13,830 nucleotides of DNA from an uncultured Clostridium sp. (GCA_900549235.1 URNT01000060.1:1-13830); one strand, 5' to 3'. Positions 5,694-13,763 are shown, counted from the first letter of the stretch. Numbers and translations: made by a program. Notes: generated from the letters alone by a model not told the origin.

Positions 5694-7556
5694 CTAAGGG
5701 TTAATCCCCTTCCTCTCCTCCACCCATTCACTAAAATAAGGCCGTATCACACGAAATGGCGCCGGTCCTATATCCAGCAGAAACCGATTAAATTCCAGGT
5801 CGCTGTAACGCAGCCCCAGAGACTTTTTTGCGTCCCGCTGCATTCCGATGATCTCCAGATACCCCACATAATACTCCAGATAATTGGCTGGGTTTTCCAC
5901 AATATCATAGTAGATGGTAGTCACCACAGAAGGATCGCTGATTTTGAAATACTGGTTCAGGTACTGGCTTACCTGCTCCTCATTCCACCCCTCATAATGG
6001 ATATTGATGTCCATGATTCCGTAAAGGGCCAGGGTAAAGGCGGAGTTGTGGCGCAGGAGGTCCGGCAGGCCTTCCGGGAGACCATTTTCCAGCCCATAAG
6101 AATAATATTCCACATAGGTGGCCCAGCCCTCGCTGTAGCTGCCAAAGCTCAGGAGCTTCCTTAAATCGCAGGCATCGGACTGGTTAAAATACAGCGTCTG
6201 GTACATGTGGCCGGGATAGCCCTCGTGGGCCATGGTGGAGTAAAGGGTCCGGGAGGCGCTTACAGACCCGTTGTTGATGTAAATAGAATTATCCTGGGGC
6301 CGGTCAATGGGCACTGTCAGGTAAAAGGCCGGGCTCAAAATATTTTCCAGGGCCTGGGGAACCTCCTTGATGTTGCATACATAATCCTGGATTTCTGGAA
6401 AATCCTGGGAACACTGCTCTGCCAGGTCTGTTAAAATGGCCTCAGGCTCTGTAAGTTGGAAGGAGTAGGAATACATTTCCTGTGCGAGCCCGGGATCTGC
6501 GGCCAGGATCTCCTCCATGGCAGTGAGATCATTCAGCATCTGGTCATTGATGGCCTTTTTCAGAGATGGAATATCCCCGTAGGAGGTTCCGGTAACGGAA
6601 TTGACAAGATAGGTATAATAATCCCGGCCCTGGGGCAGATAATAAAGTCCCTTGTCATTCATTCCTTTTCCCTTAAGAGACTCCAGCCCTGCGATCAGCG
6701 CCTCATAGGCCGGAACAAAATGTTCGTTGATGGCAGTCTTGTTCTGGCTGATGAAGGCATTTTTCTCCTCCTCCGTAAGGCCCTCCACCTGATCCAGGCG
6801 CTGGGTAAAGGTTTCAGACATAAAGCTGTGGTCCGCGTCCAGGAGATAGGCCTTGCAGGATTGGATGATCCGGTCGATGACAGGGTCAGAAAGACCCAGG
6901 CCGGCCTCGGTCTGCTGCTGTTCAAAGGAAATGATGCTTTTATAAAAGGTGTCAATGGATGATAAAAGAGTGAGATAATCCTCTACGTCCTGCCTGGAAT
7001 AGAACACATACTCCGATAAAAGGATAGGGAGCTGCGCCTGAATCCCCAGTGAGGAAGAAAGGGGCTGCTCATAAAGCTCCAGCCCTTCGCTGGAAAGCTG
7101 AGTGTTTATATGAGATGACAGGATATGGAAGGTAAGGAGCTGATCCTCGCGCAAAAGACGGCTGTCTATGGTATCAAGCTGTACCTTCAGGGATTTCAGA
7201 TCGGCAAGAGACTGCCTGCTTTCCTCCAGAGAAATGGTCCCCAGGGTTTTATCATAGTCGGTGATCCCCAGGGCGGCCGGATCGGCCAGGGTATAGTGAA
7301 GTGTAATGGGTGAATTGTCGACTTCATCTAAAAACAGGTCATGAGTCAGCTGGTCAAAATCGGCCTGAGCCTGACGTTTTTTTTCGTTAAAGGCATTGCT
7401 CTCCGAGGCTGGTTCAGAAACGGCCTTGGAGCTTTCAGAAGAAGCCCCTTCGCCAGAGGGCAGAGTGCCGGAAGGCGCGCCGCAGCCGGCCGCCAGTGCG
7501 ATCACCAGAAGCAGGGAGCAGATCAGCTGAATGTAAGAGTATTTGAAACGGTTCAT
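5694..7556 (-). CDS. DUF885 family lipoprotein, probable metal-dependent hydrolase
   Basis: A 620-residue surface lipoprotein. Residues 1-24 are a signal peptide with the lipobox LAAGC, so lipidation is expected at Cys25. A Ser/Glu-rich linker (about 28-55) leads to a large helical domain of the DUF885 family. The family hallmark HEGYPGH is at 444-450, followed by SEGWATYVE with Glu476, which likely supplies a further metal ligand as in related peptidases. The C-terminus has DIGPAPFRVI (595-604). Members resemble zinc peptidases, but the substrate here is unknown; extracellular peptide hydrolysis is inference. GGAGG lies 13 nt before the ATG, which is rather long, but the signal peptide fixes the start. 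The gene is transcribed divergently from metG, from its own promoter at 7630-7658, and converges with spoVT. Confidence 0.88.
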   Translation of the reverse strand: MNRFKYSYIQLICSLLLVIALAAGCGAPSGTLPSGEGASSESSKAVSEPASESNAFNEKKRQAQADFDQLTHDLFLDEVDNSPITLHYTLADPAALGITDYDKTLGTISLEESRQSLADLKSLKVQLDTIDSRLLREDQLLTFHILSSHINTQLSSEGLELYEQPLSSSLGIQAQLPILLSEYVFYSRQDVEDYLTLLSSIDTFYKSIISFEQQQTEAGLGLSDPVIDRIIQSCKAYLLDADHSFMSETFTQRLDQVEGLTEEEKNAFISQNKTAINEHFVPAYEALIAGLESLKGKGMNDKGLYYLPQGRDYYTYLVNSVTGTSYGDIPSLKKAINDQMLNDLTAMEEILAADPGLAQEMYSYSFQLTEPEAILTDLAEQCSQDFPEIQDYVCNIKEVPQALENILSPAFYLTVPIDRPQDNSIYINNGSVSASRTLYSTMAHEGYPGHMYQTLYFNQSDACDLRKLLSFGSYSEGWATYVEYYSYGLENGLPEGLPDLLRHNSAFTLALYGIMDINIHYEGWNEEQVSQYLNQYFKISDPSVVTTIYYDIVENPANYLEYYVGYLEIIGMQRDAKKSLGLRYSDLEFNRFLLDIGPAPFRVIRPYFSEWVEERKGINP

Positions 7557-7588
7557 AATAAATGTTATTCCTCCATAAATCTGTTGAA

Positions 7589-7608
7589 GGGCTGACTGTG
7601 ATCAGCCC
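7589..7608. repeat. 7-bp perfect stem-loop in the DUF885 leader
   Basis: GGGCTGA (7589-7595) is complementary to TCAGCCC (7602-7608) around CTGTGA. On the minus strand it sits between the promoter and the ribosome binding site of the lipoprotein gene. No T-run follows. Confidence 0.45.
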
Positions 7609-7629
7609 GGGCTGCGATATATGTACGAC

Positions 7630-7658
7630 ATTATATATTATATGAAGGAAAATTACAA
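7630..7658 (-). promoter_or_regulatory. Sigma-A type promoter for the DUF885 lipoprotein
   Basis: On the minus strand TTGTAA (7658-7653) and a consensus TATAAT (7635-7630) are separated by 17 bp. The start would be near 7623, giving a leader of about 67 nt that contains the hairpin at 7589-7608. Confidence 0.65.
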
Positions 7659-7687
7659 CTTATGAAGCGGCATATTTGCTGCCAGCC

Positions 7688-7716
7688 TTGACGAACATGG
7701 GTGAAACGCTTATACT
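7688..7716 (+). promoter_or_regulatory. Sigma-A type promoter for metG-tatD
   Basis: TTGACG (7688-7693) and TATACT (7711-7716) are separated by exactly 17 bp, five of six matches each. The start would be near 7723, about 28 nt before the metG start codon. The leader is therefore too short for a T-box or S-box. Confidence 0.7.
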
Positions 7717-7750
7717 TAAAACTACTATGAAGATAAAGAGGGATATGATT

Positions 7751-9724
7751 ATGTGTCAGGATTGTAAGAAACCATATTATATTACAACTGCCATTGCTTA
7801 TGCATCTGGTAAGCCCCACATCGGCAATACCTACGAGATCGTTCTGGCAGACAGCATTGCCAGATATAAGAGAGCCCAGGGCTATGATGTATTTTTCCAG
7901 ACAGGAACCGACGAGCATGGACAGAAGATCGAGGAAAAGGCGGCAGCGGCCGGCGTTACTCCCAAGGAATTTGTAGACAATGCAGCGGCTGAGATCAAGC
8001 GGATCTGGGATCTGATGAACACCTCCTATGATAAATTCATCCGCACCACTGACGAGGACCATGAGGCTCAGGTACAGAAGATTTTCAAGAAGCTCTATGA
8101 CCAGGGCGATATTTACAAGGGCTATTATGAGGGACTGTACTGCACTCCCTGCGAGTCCTTCTTCACCGAATCACAGCTGGTAGACGGAAAATGTCCTGAC
8201 TGCGGCCGTGAGGTAAAGCCTGCCAAGGAGGAGGCATATTTCTTCCGTATGAGCAAGTACGCTCAGAGACTCATTGACTATATCAATGAACACCCTGAGT
8301 TTATCCAGCCTGTTTCCAGGAAAAATGAGATGATGAACAATTTCCTTCTTCCTGGTCTTCAGGATCTGTGCGTGTCCAGAACCACCTTCAGCTGGGGTAT
8401 TCCTGTAACCTTTGATCCGAAGCATGTCACCTATGTATGGCTGGATGCTCTTACCAACTACATCACCGGCATCGGTTATGACTGCGATGGAAACAGCACT
8501 GAGCAGTTCGCGAAATTGTGGCCTGCTGATCTGCACCTCATCGGTAAGGACATTATCCGTTTCCATACCATTTATTGGCCTATTTTCCTGATGGCTCTGG
8601 ATGTGCCCCTGCCAAAGCAGGTATTCGGCCACCCGTGGCTTCTCCAGGGCGACGGCAAGATGAGCAAATCCAAGGGAAATGTTCTTTATGCCGATACACT
8701 GGCCGATTTCTTTGGCGTAGACGCCGTGCGTTATTTTGTGCTTCACGAGATGCCATTTGACAACGACGGCGTGATCTCCTGGGAGCTGATGGTAGAGCGT
8801 ATGAACTCCGACCTGGCAAATATCCTGGGCAACCTTGTAAACCGCACCATTTCCATGACCAACAAATATTTTGGCGGCGTGGTAGCAGACAAGGGCGCGG
8901 CCGAGCCGGTAGATGAAGACTTAATGGCTGTGGTATTAGAGCAGGTAAAGAAGGCGGACGCCAAGATGGAGCAGCTCCGCGTGGCAGATGCCATGACCGA
9001 GATTTTCGGTATTTTCAGACGCTGCAACAAGTACATCGACGAAACAACCCCATGGACTCTTGCGAAGGACGAGGAGAAAAAAGACCGTCTTTCTACCGTT
9101 CTTTACAACCTGACCGAGGCCATTACCATCGGAGCCTCTCTCCTGGAGTCCTTTATGCCGGAAACCTCCGCAAAGATTCTGACTCAGTTAAATACAGAGA
9201 AGCGTGAGCTTTCTCAGATGGATACCTTCGGTCTTTATCCTTCCGGCAATCAGGTAACAGATAAGCCTGAGATCCTCTTTGCCCGTATGGACATCAAAGA
9301 AGTATTAGAGAAGGTAGAGGCAATGCAGGCCGCAGAAGCAGTTCCGGCCGCTTCCCAGGAGGAAGCAGAAGAGGAGGGCATCGACTTAGAGCCAAAAGCA
9401 GAGATTACCTATGATGATTTTGCAAAGCTCCAGTTCCAGGTAGGCCAGATCATCAAATGCGAGGCCGTTCCAAAGTCCAAAAAGCTTCTCTGCTCCCAGG
9501 TAAAGATCGGCAGCCAGACCCGTCAGATCATCAGCGGCATCAAGGCTCACTACACACCTGAGGAAATGGTAGGCAAGAAGGTTATGGTAGTGACAAATCT
9601 GAAGCCTGCCAAGCTTGCAGGTATGCTGTCGGAAGGCATGATCCTGTGTGCGGAGGACGCAGAGGGAAATCTGGCTCTTATGACTCCGGAGAAGGAGATG
9701 CCGGCGGGAGCTGAGATCTGTTAA
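7751..9724 (+). CDS. metG: Methionyl-tRNA synthetase
   Basis: Charges tRNA-Met with methionine for initiation and elongation. The 657 residues are close to Bacillus MetS (664). Class I signatures are PHIGN (22-26) and KMSKS (303-307). A zinc knuckle with Cys131, Cys134, Cys148 and Cys151 lies in the connective domain (CTPC...CPDC). An anticodon-binding helical region follows, then an Ala/Glu-rich linker (about 525-550), and the C-terminal EMAP II-like tRNA-binding domain (about 554-657) used for dimerisation. ATG 7751 is preferred because AGAGGG (7737-7742 region) lies 8 nt upstream; ATG 7745 would leave only 2 nt, and earlier codons in frame lie in the promoter. The N-terminus MCQDCKKPYY carries two extra cysteines. 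tatD follows 10 bp later, with its ribosome binding site overlapping the metG stop. Confidence 0.97.
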   Translation: MCQDCKKPYYITTAIAYASGKPHIGNTYEIVLADSIARYKRAQGYDVFFQTGTDEHGQKIEEKAAAAGVTPKEFVDNAAAEIKRIWDLMNTSYDKFIRTTDEDHEAQVQKIFKKLYDQGDIYKGYYEGLYCTPCESFFTESQLVDGKCPDCGREVKPAKEEAYFFRMSKYAQRLIDYINEHPEFIQPVSRKNEMMNNFLLPGLQDLCVSRTTFSWGIPVTFDPKHVTYVWLDALTNYITGIGYDCDGNSTEQFAKLWPADLHLIGKDIIRFHTIYWPIFLMALDVPLPKQVFGHPWLLQGDGKMSKSKGNVLYADTLADFFGVDAVRYFVLHEMPFDNDGVISWELMVERMNSDLANILGNLVNRTISMTNKYFGGVVADKGAAEPVDEDLMAVVLEQVKKADAKMEQLRVADAMTEIFGIFRRCNKYIDETTPWTLAKDEEKKDRLSTVLYNLTEAITIGASLLESFMPETSAKILTQLNTEKRELSQMDTFGLYPSGNQVTDKPEILFARMDIKEVLEKVEAMQAAEAVPAASQEEAEEEGIDLEPKAEITYDDFAKLQFQVGQIIKCEAVPKSKKLLCSQVKIGSQTRQIISGIKAHYTPEEMVGKKVMVVTNLKPAKLAGMLSEGMILCAEDAEGNLALMTPEKEMPAGAEIC

Positions 9725-9734
9725 GGAGTTAAAA

Positions 9735-10511
9735 ATGATATTCGACACCCACGCCCACTACGACGACGAGACATTTAACGACGACCGGAAGGCTCTCCTT
9801 GAGAGCCTCTCTTCCAACGGGATCGGCGCTGTGATGAATGTTTCCGCAAACCTTAAAAGCTGCGGCACCAGCCTGGCCCTTGCAAAAGAATACTCCTGGA
9901 TGTACACCTCCATCGGCGTCCATCCCAGCGACAGTGCAGAGCTTGACGAGACCTCTGTAAGGTGGATGGCTGACCTTTGCAGGGAGGGGGAGAACCGGGA
10001 GAAGGTACGGGCCATTGGAGAAATCGGACTGGATTATTATTGGGAGGAGCCAGACCACGAAACACAGAAAACATGGTTCATCCGCCAGCTTGACCTTGCA
10101 AGAGAGCTGTCCCTTCCTGTGATCATCCACAGCCGCGACGCCGCAAAAGATACGCTGGATATTATGAAGGCCCAGAAGGCCGGCGACATCGGCGGTGTCA
10201 TCCACTGTTTTTCCTATGGAAAGGAAATGGCAAGAGAATACCTGAACATGGGCTTCTTTCTGGGAATCGGCGGCGTCCTTACCTTTAAAAATGCAAGAAA
10301 ACTCATTGAGGTAGCCGAATACACCCCCTTAGAGTCCATCGTTCTGGAAACCGACTGCCCCTATCTGGCTCCGGTTCCCAACCGTGGAAAGAGAAATTCA
10401 TCCCTGAACCTGGTCTATGTGGCAGAGCAGCTTGCCCAGATCAAAGGTGTAAGCCGCGAGACGGTGGAGCAGGTGACGTGGGAAAATGGAATGAGGTTGT
10501 ATCGGTTATAA
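9735..10511 (+). CDS. tatD: TatD family metal-dependent deoxyribonuclease
   Basis: A TIM-barrel hydrolase of the amidohydrolase superfamily. Bacterial TatD proteins act as 3'-5' exonucleases in DNA repair and turnover. It has 258 residues, as usual. Metal-binding residues are visible: His6 and His8 (DTHAHYDD), Glu96 (GEIGLDYY), His132 (PVIIHSRDA), His157 (HCFSYG) and Asp207 (ETDCPYLAP). The ATG at 9735 follows TAAGGAG, which overlaps the metG stop codon, so translation is likely coupled to metG. The metG-tatD pair is the same as metS-yabD in Bacillus, where rnmV (ribonuclease M5) and then ksgA come next. Here a terminator follows instead and no rnmV is present. Identification is secure, the physiological substrate less so. 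Confidence 0.95.
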   Translation: MIFDTHAHYDDETFNDDRKALLESLSSNGIGAVMNVSANLKSCGTSLALAKEYSWMYTSIGVHPSDSAELDETSVRWMADLCREGENREKVRAIGEIGLDYYWEEPDHETQKTWFIRQLDLARELSLPVIIHSRDAAKDTLDIMKAQKAGDIGGVIHCFSYGKEMAREYLNMGFFLGIGGVLTFKNARKLIEVAEYTPLESIVLETDCPYLAPVPNRGKRNSSLNLVYVAEQLAQIKGVSRETVEQVTWENGMRLYRL

Positions 10512-10526
10512 TATAGTGTAAACCTT

Positions 10527-10560
10527 AAAAGGAATCACATCCCCTGTGGTTCCTTTTATT
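10527..10560 (+). terminator. Intrinsic terminator of metG-tatD
   Basis: AAAAGGAATCACA (10527-10539) pairs with TGTGGTTCCTTTT (10545-10557) over 13 bp with one G-U pair. The loop is TCCCC and the sequence ends in TTTTATT. It touches the -35 of the next promoter. Confidence 0.88.
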
Positions 10561-10587
10561 GACTTTTCCCACCGCATAAGCTACCAT
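10559..10587 (+). promoter_or_regulatory. Probable promoter for rsmA and downstream genes
   Basis: TTGACT (10559-10564) and TACCAT (10582-10587) are separated by 17 bp. The -35 is strong and the -10 weak. It starts inside the T-tract of the tatD terminator. The leader to the rsmA start would be about 83 nt. Confidence 0.45.
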
Positions 10588-10676
10588 ATTTTTAAAGGCA
10601 GGAATCATTTTCCCACTTGCCCAGCCAGGTAAACATACCAACCAAAAACAAAACAGAAAAGCAGGTAAACAACCAT

Positions 10677-11543
10677 ATGGACAACAAATTAGGAAATCCC
10701 AAAAACACCATAGAGGTCATCCAGAAATACCAGTTCGCCTTCCAGAAGAAATTCGGTCAGAACTTCCTCATTGACACCCATGTCCTGGAAAAGATCATCC
10801 AGGCGGCAGGGATCACAAAAGAAGACTGCGTGCTGGAGATCGGCCCGGGTATCGGGACCATGACCCAGTATCTGGCAGAGAGCGCAGGCCGGGTGGTAGC
10901 GGTGGAGATCGATACCAATCTTCTCCCTATTCTGGCCGATACATTGAAGGATTATGACAATGTAACCGTCATCAACAACGATATTCTCAAGGTAGACATA
11001 AATGAGCTGGTAAAGGATTATAATAACGGAAAGCCCATTAAGGTAGTGGCAAATCTTCCGTACTATATTACCACGCCGATTATTATGGGGCTTTTTGAAA
11101 GCAATGTTCCCATCGACAATATTACCGTTATGGTACAGAAGGAGGTAGCGGACCGGATGCAGGTAGGGCCGGGCTCCAAGGATTACGGTGCCCTGTCTCT
11201 GGCGGTGCAGTATTACGCCAGCCCCTATATCGTGGCCAATGTGCCTCCAAACTGCTTTATCCCCCGGCCCAATGTAGGCTCAGCCGTTATCCGTCTGACC
11301 CGCTATCAGGAGCCGCCGGTGCAGACCGCTGATCCGAAGCTTATGTTCCGCCTGATCCGGGCCTCCTTTAATCAGCGCAGAAAGACCCTTCAAAACGGCC
11401 TCAATAACTCGCCTGAGATCCCTTATACAAAGGAGCAGATCACCGAAGCCATCGAAAGCCTGGGCCTGCCGGCCACCGTCCGGGGGGAAGCGCTGACACT
11501 GGAGCAGTTTGCCCGTCTGTCAGATTATTTTACAAAGCTGTAA
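10677..11543 (+). CDS. rsmA: 16S rRNA (adenine1518-N6/adenine1519-N6)-dimethyltransferase RsmA (KsgA)
   Basis: Dimethylates two adjacent adenines near the 3' end of 16S rRNA late in 30S assembly, using S-adenosylmethionine; loss gives kasugamycin resistance. The 288 residues match the family. Visible motifs are KKFGQNFLID (24-33), the SAM-binding loop LEIGPGIGT (53-61), the acidic VEIDTN (76-81), NNDIL (100-104) and the catalytic NLPYY (126-130), then RPNVGSAVIRL and a C-terminal helical domain. ATG 10677 is chosen because conserved sequence begins soon after it. An in-frame TTG at 10617 would add a lysine- and asparagine-rich stretch with no homologous look. The ribosome binding site is weak (CAGGT, 11 nt upstream). 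The next gene starts 29 bp after the stop, so cotranscription with the oleate hydratase is likely. Confidence 0.96.
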   Translation: MDNKLGNPKNTIEVIQKYQFAFQKKFGQNFLIDTHVLEKIIQAAGITKEDCVLEIGPGIGTMTQYLAESAGRVVAVEIDTNLLPILADTLKDYDNVTVINNDILKVDINELVKDYNNGKPIKVVANLPYYITTPIIMGLFESNVPIDNITVMVQKEVADRMQVGPGSKDYGALSLAVQYYASPYIVANVPPNCFIPRPNVGSAVIRLTRYQEPPVQTADPKLMFRLIRASFNQRRKTLQNGLNNSPEIPYTKEQITEAIESLGLPATVRGEALTLEQFARLSDYFTKL

Positions 11544-11572
11544 CTAACGCCATACAGAAAGGAAGGTAAGGG

Positions 11573-13357
11573 ATGAACAAAAAAATGGGGAAATATCTGG
11601 CTGCTGCAGCAGCAGGCGCAGCCACAGCGGCCGCAGTCAAGGTACTTCGTGACAGAAAAAAGAAGCAGAACAAAGCCCGCCTGGCAGCCATTGAAGAAGC
11701 GGTTATGAGCAATCGCACCTACAAGGGGCGGAAGGCTTATCTCATCGGCGGAGGCCTTGGCACCATGGCGGCGGCCGCCTATCTGATCCGGGACTGCCAT
11801 TTTCCAGGAGATCAGATTACCATATATGAGGGAATGCATATCCTGGGAGGAAGCAATGACGGCGCAGGCTCACCGGAGCGGGGCTTCGTATGCCGGGGCG
11901 GCCGTATGCTGAATGAAGAAACCTATGAAAATTTCTGGGAATTATTTGACAGCATTCCATCCCTTTCAAAGCCTGGCCGCAGCGTCACAGAGGAGATCCT
12001 GGCCTTTGACCACCGCCATCCCACCTGCGCCAGGGCAAGGCTGGTGGATCGTGAGGGAAATATTCTTCCGGTGAAATCCATGGGCTTTAATCACGCAGAC
12101 CGAATGGCCCTTCTAAAGCTCCTTATAACAGACGAGAAAAAGCTGGACAACCTGACCATTCAGGATTGGTTTAAAGAAACGCCCCATATATTTGAAACCA
12201 ATTTCTGGTATATGTGGCAGACCACTTTCGCTTTCCAGAAATGGAGCAGTTTGTTTGAATTTCGTCGCTATATGAAGAGGATGATCTTTGAATTCAGCCG
12301 GATCGATACCCTGGAAGGCGTTACAAGAACGCCTCTCAACCAGTACGACAGCGTGATCCGCCCTCTTGAGGCGTATCTGCGCCGGGAAGGTGTGTCCTTC
12401 ATCCCTGACTGCGAGGTAACGGATATGGACTTTGAAGAAGGCTCCGGCATCACCGTAAAATCCCTCTGTCTGAAGCGCCGGGTGGATGATAATGAAGACA
12501 CCGGGGACAGCCCGGCAAAAGCCCAGAAGGAGTCCTTCTTCTTTGAAACCGTCCGCCTGAACCAGGGCGATATCTGCATTATGACCAATGGCTGCATGAC
12601 TGACAGCGCTACCCTGGGAAGCCTGTCTGCTCCTGCGCCAAAGCAGGAAAAACGCCCTGCCAGCAGCGGCCTCTGGTCCAGAATCGCAGCCAAAAAGCCG
12701 GGACTTGGCAGTCCGGAACCATTTTTCACCAGACCGGAGGAAACTGCCTGGCTCAGCTTTACCGTCACCTGTCAGGGGAATGCCCTTCTAAAGGCCATAG
12801 AGGCCTTCACCGGCAATGTTCCGGGCAGCGGCGCGCTGATGACCTTTAAGGATTCCGCGTGGCTTATGAGCAGTGTTGTGGCTGCCCAGCCTCATTTCTC
12901 CGGACAGCCTCTTGGAACCACTATATTCTGGGGCTATGGTCTTTATATCGACGCTCCCGGCGATTATGTGAAAAAGCCCATGCGCGAGTGTACAGGAGGG
13001 GAGATACTGAAGGAATACTTATGCCATCTCCACCTGTCCGAGGAACGCATCGAGGAGCTGATGAACACAGTAGTAAACGTAATTCCATGCTATATGCCCT
13101 ATATTGACGCTCAGTTTGAGCCCCGCAAGTACAATGACAGGCCAAAGGTGATCCCCGCAGGCTCCACCAACTTCGCCATGGTCAGCCAGTTTGTGGAGAT
13201 TCCTGATGATATGGTATTTACAGAAGAATACTCTGTCCGTGCTGCCAGAATGGCTGTATACGGTCTGATGGACGTAAGAAAAGAGATCTGCCCGGTTACA
13301 CCCTGGCACAGACGCCCCGGGGTTATTTTAAAGGCCATTATGAAATCCTACAGATAA
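11573..13357 (+). CDS. Oleate hydratase family flavoprotein (MCRA), anchored variant
   Basis: Family members add water to cis-9 double bonds of unsaturated fatty acids to give 10-hydroxy acids, using FAD as a structural cofactor. The 594 residues are usual. The Rossmann motif GGGLGT (59-64) has Thr where the third Gly is common. IYEGMHILGGSNDGAG (84-99), RGGRMLNEETY (108-118), the FWYMW-to-RRY segment (211-233) and MTNGCMTD (337-344) all fit the family. Position 112 is Met where many members have a catalytic Glu (GGREME); this GGRMLN form occurs in part of the family. Tyr213 and Tyr233 are kept. Unusually, residues 8-25 are an Ala-rich hydrophobic stretch flanked by Lys/Arg (MNKKMGK; RDRKKKQNK), which suggests membrane association. 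AAAGGAAGG lies 6 nt before the ATG. The gene sits between rsmA and a zinc-ribbon gene. Substrate is unproven. Confidence 0.92.
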   Translation: MNKKMGKYLAAAAAGAATAAAVKVLRDRKKKQNKARLAAIEEAVMSNRTYKGRKAYLIGGGLGTMAAAAYLIRDCHFPGDQITIYEGMHILGGSNDGAGSPERGFVCRGGRMLNEETYENFWELFDSIPSLSKPGRSVTEEILAFDHRHPTCARARLVDREGNILPVKSMGFNHADRMALLKLLITDEKKLDNLTIQDWFKETPHIFETNFWYMWQTTFAFQKWSSLFEFRRYMKRMIFEFSRIDTLEGVTRTPLNQYDSVIRPLEAYLRREGVSFIPDCEVTDMDFEEGSGITVKSLCLKRRVDDNEDTGDSPAKAQKESFFFETVRLNQGDICIMTNGCMTDSATLGSLSAPAPKQEKRPASSGLWSRIAAKKPGLGSPEPFFTRPEETAWLSFTVTCQGNALLKAIEAFTGNVPGSGALMTFKDSAWLMSSVVAAQPHFSGQPLGTTIFWGYGLYIDAPGDYVKKPMRECTGGEILKEYLCHLHLSEERIEELMNTVVNVIPCYMPYIDAQFEPRKYNDRPKVIPAGSTNFAMVSQFVEIPDDMVFTEEYSVRAARMAVYGLMDVRKEICPVTPWHRRPGVILKAIMKSYR

Positions 13358-13375
13358 GACCGGAGGGTACGAGAG

Positions 13376-13750
13376 ATGATATTTATAGGAGGCATCAGCC
13401 AGGGCCAGAAGCTCCTTGATTATGCAAAGACCGTCATATGCAGCCAGTGCGGCGCCTATGGCCGCTATCAGGTTCTTATGACCTACACCTATTTCAGCTT
13501 TTTCTTCATTCCTTTATTCAAATGGAATCGGAGATATTATGTGAAAATGACCTGCTGCGAGGCCGTATATCAGCTGGATCCCCAGATCGGAGAAGCCATC
13601 CGCCGGGGAGAAGGGGTGGATATTCCCATTTCCGCTCTGACTCTGGTTCAGGAAGGCCGGGTTCACAGCCGCTGGAAAAAATGCGGCTGCTGCGGGTACG
13701 AGGCAGAGGAGGAGTTTGCGTTTTGTCCTAAGTGCGGGAGACGTCTGTAA
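13376..13750 (+). CDS. Small zinc-ribbon protein
   Basis: A 124-residue protein resembling the small zinc-ribbon family of Firmicutes (a zinc_ribbon_15-like domain, from memory). The start MIFIGGISQGQK is followed by ICSQCGAYGRY (Cys22, Cys25). Then comes a hydrophobic aromatic stretch (about 32-48, core YFSFFFIPLF), KMTCCEAVYQLD (Cys60, Cys61), a hydrophilic linker, and a terminal ribbon KKCGCCGYEA...FCPKCGRRL (Cys103, 105, 106, 117, 120). There are thus two likely metal sites. CGGAGGG lies 8 nt before the ATG. It starts 18 bp after the oleate hydratase stop and is probably cotranscribed with it. Function is unknown; the aromatic stretch might touch the membrane. No hairpin terminator is visible after it. 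Confidence 0.88.
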   Translation: MIFIGGISQGQKLLDYAKTVICSQCGAYGRYQVLMTYTYFSFFFIPLFKWNRRYYVKMTCCEAVYQLDPQIGEAIRRGEGVDIPISALTLVQEGRVHSRWKKCGCCGYEAEEEFAFCPKCGRRL

Positions 13751-13763
13751 AAAACTCCCTCCT

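Noticed and set aside
5664..6962. Long plus-strand open frames opposite the DUF885 gene (5664-6164, 6456-6962)
   Set aside because: They lie antisense to a gene with a signal peptide and clear motifs, and have no recognisable domains or good ribosome binding sites.
7676..7750. Earlier metG start at 7676
   Set aside because: The extra codons overlap the promoter at 7688-7716; the ribosome binding site fits ATG 7751.
7557..7750. T-box or S-box riboswitch before metG
   Set aside because: The predicted leader is only about 28 nt and no T-box core is seen.
10617..10676. TTG start adding 20 residues to RsmA
   Set aside because: Lys/Asn/Gln-rich sequence without homologous look; ATG 10677 is better placed.
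10626..10676. Short direct repeat CAGGTAAACA before rsmA
   Set aside because: Two copies of about 10 bases in A-rich sequence; probably chance.
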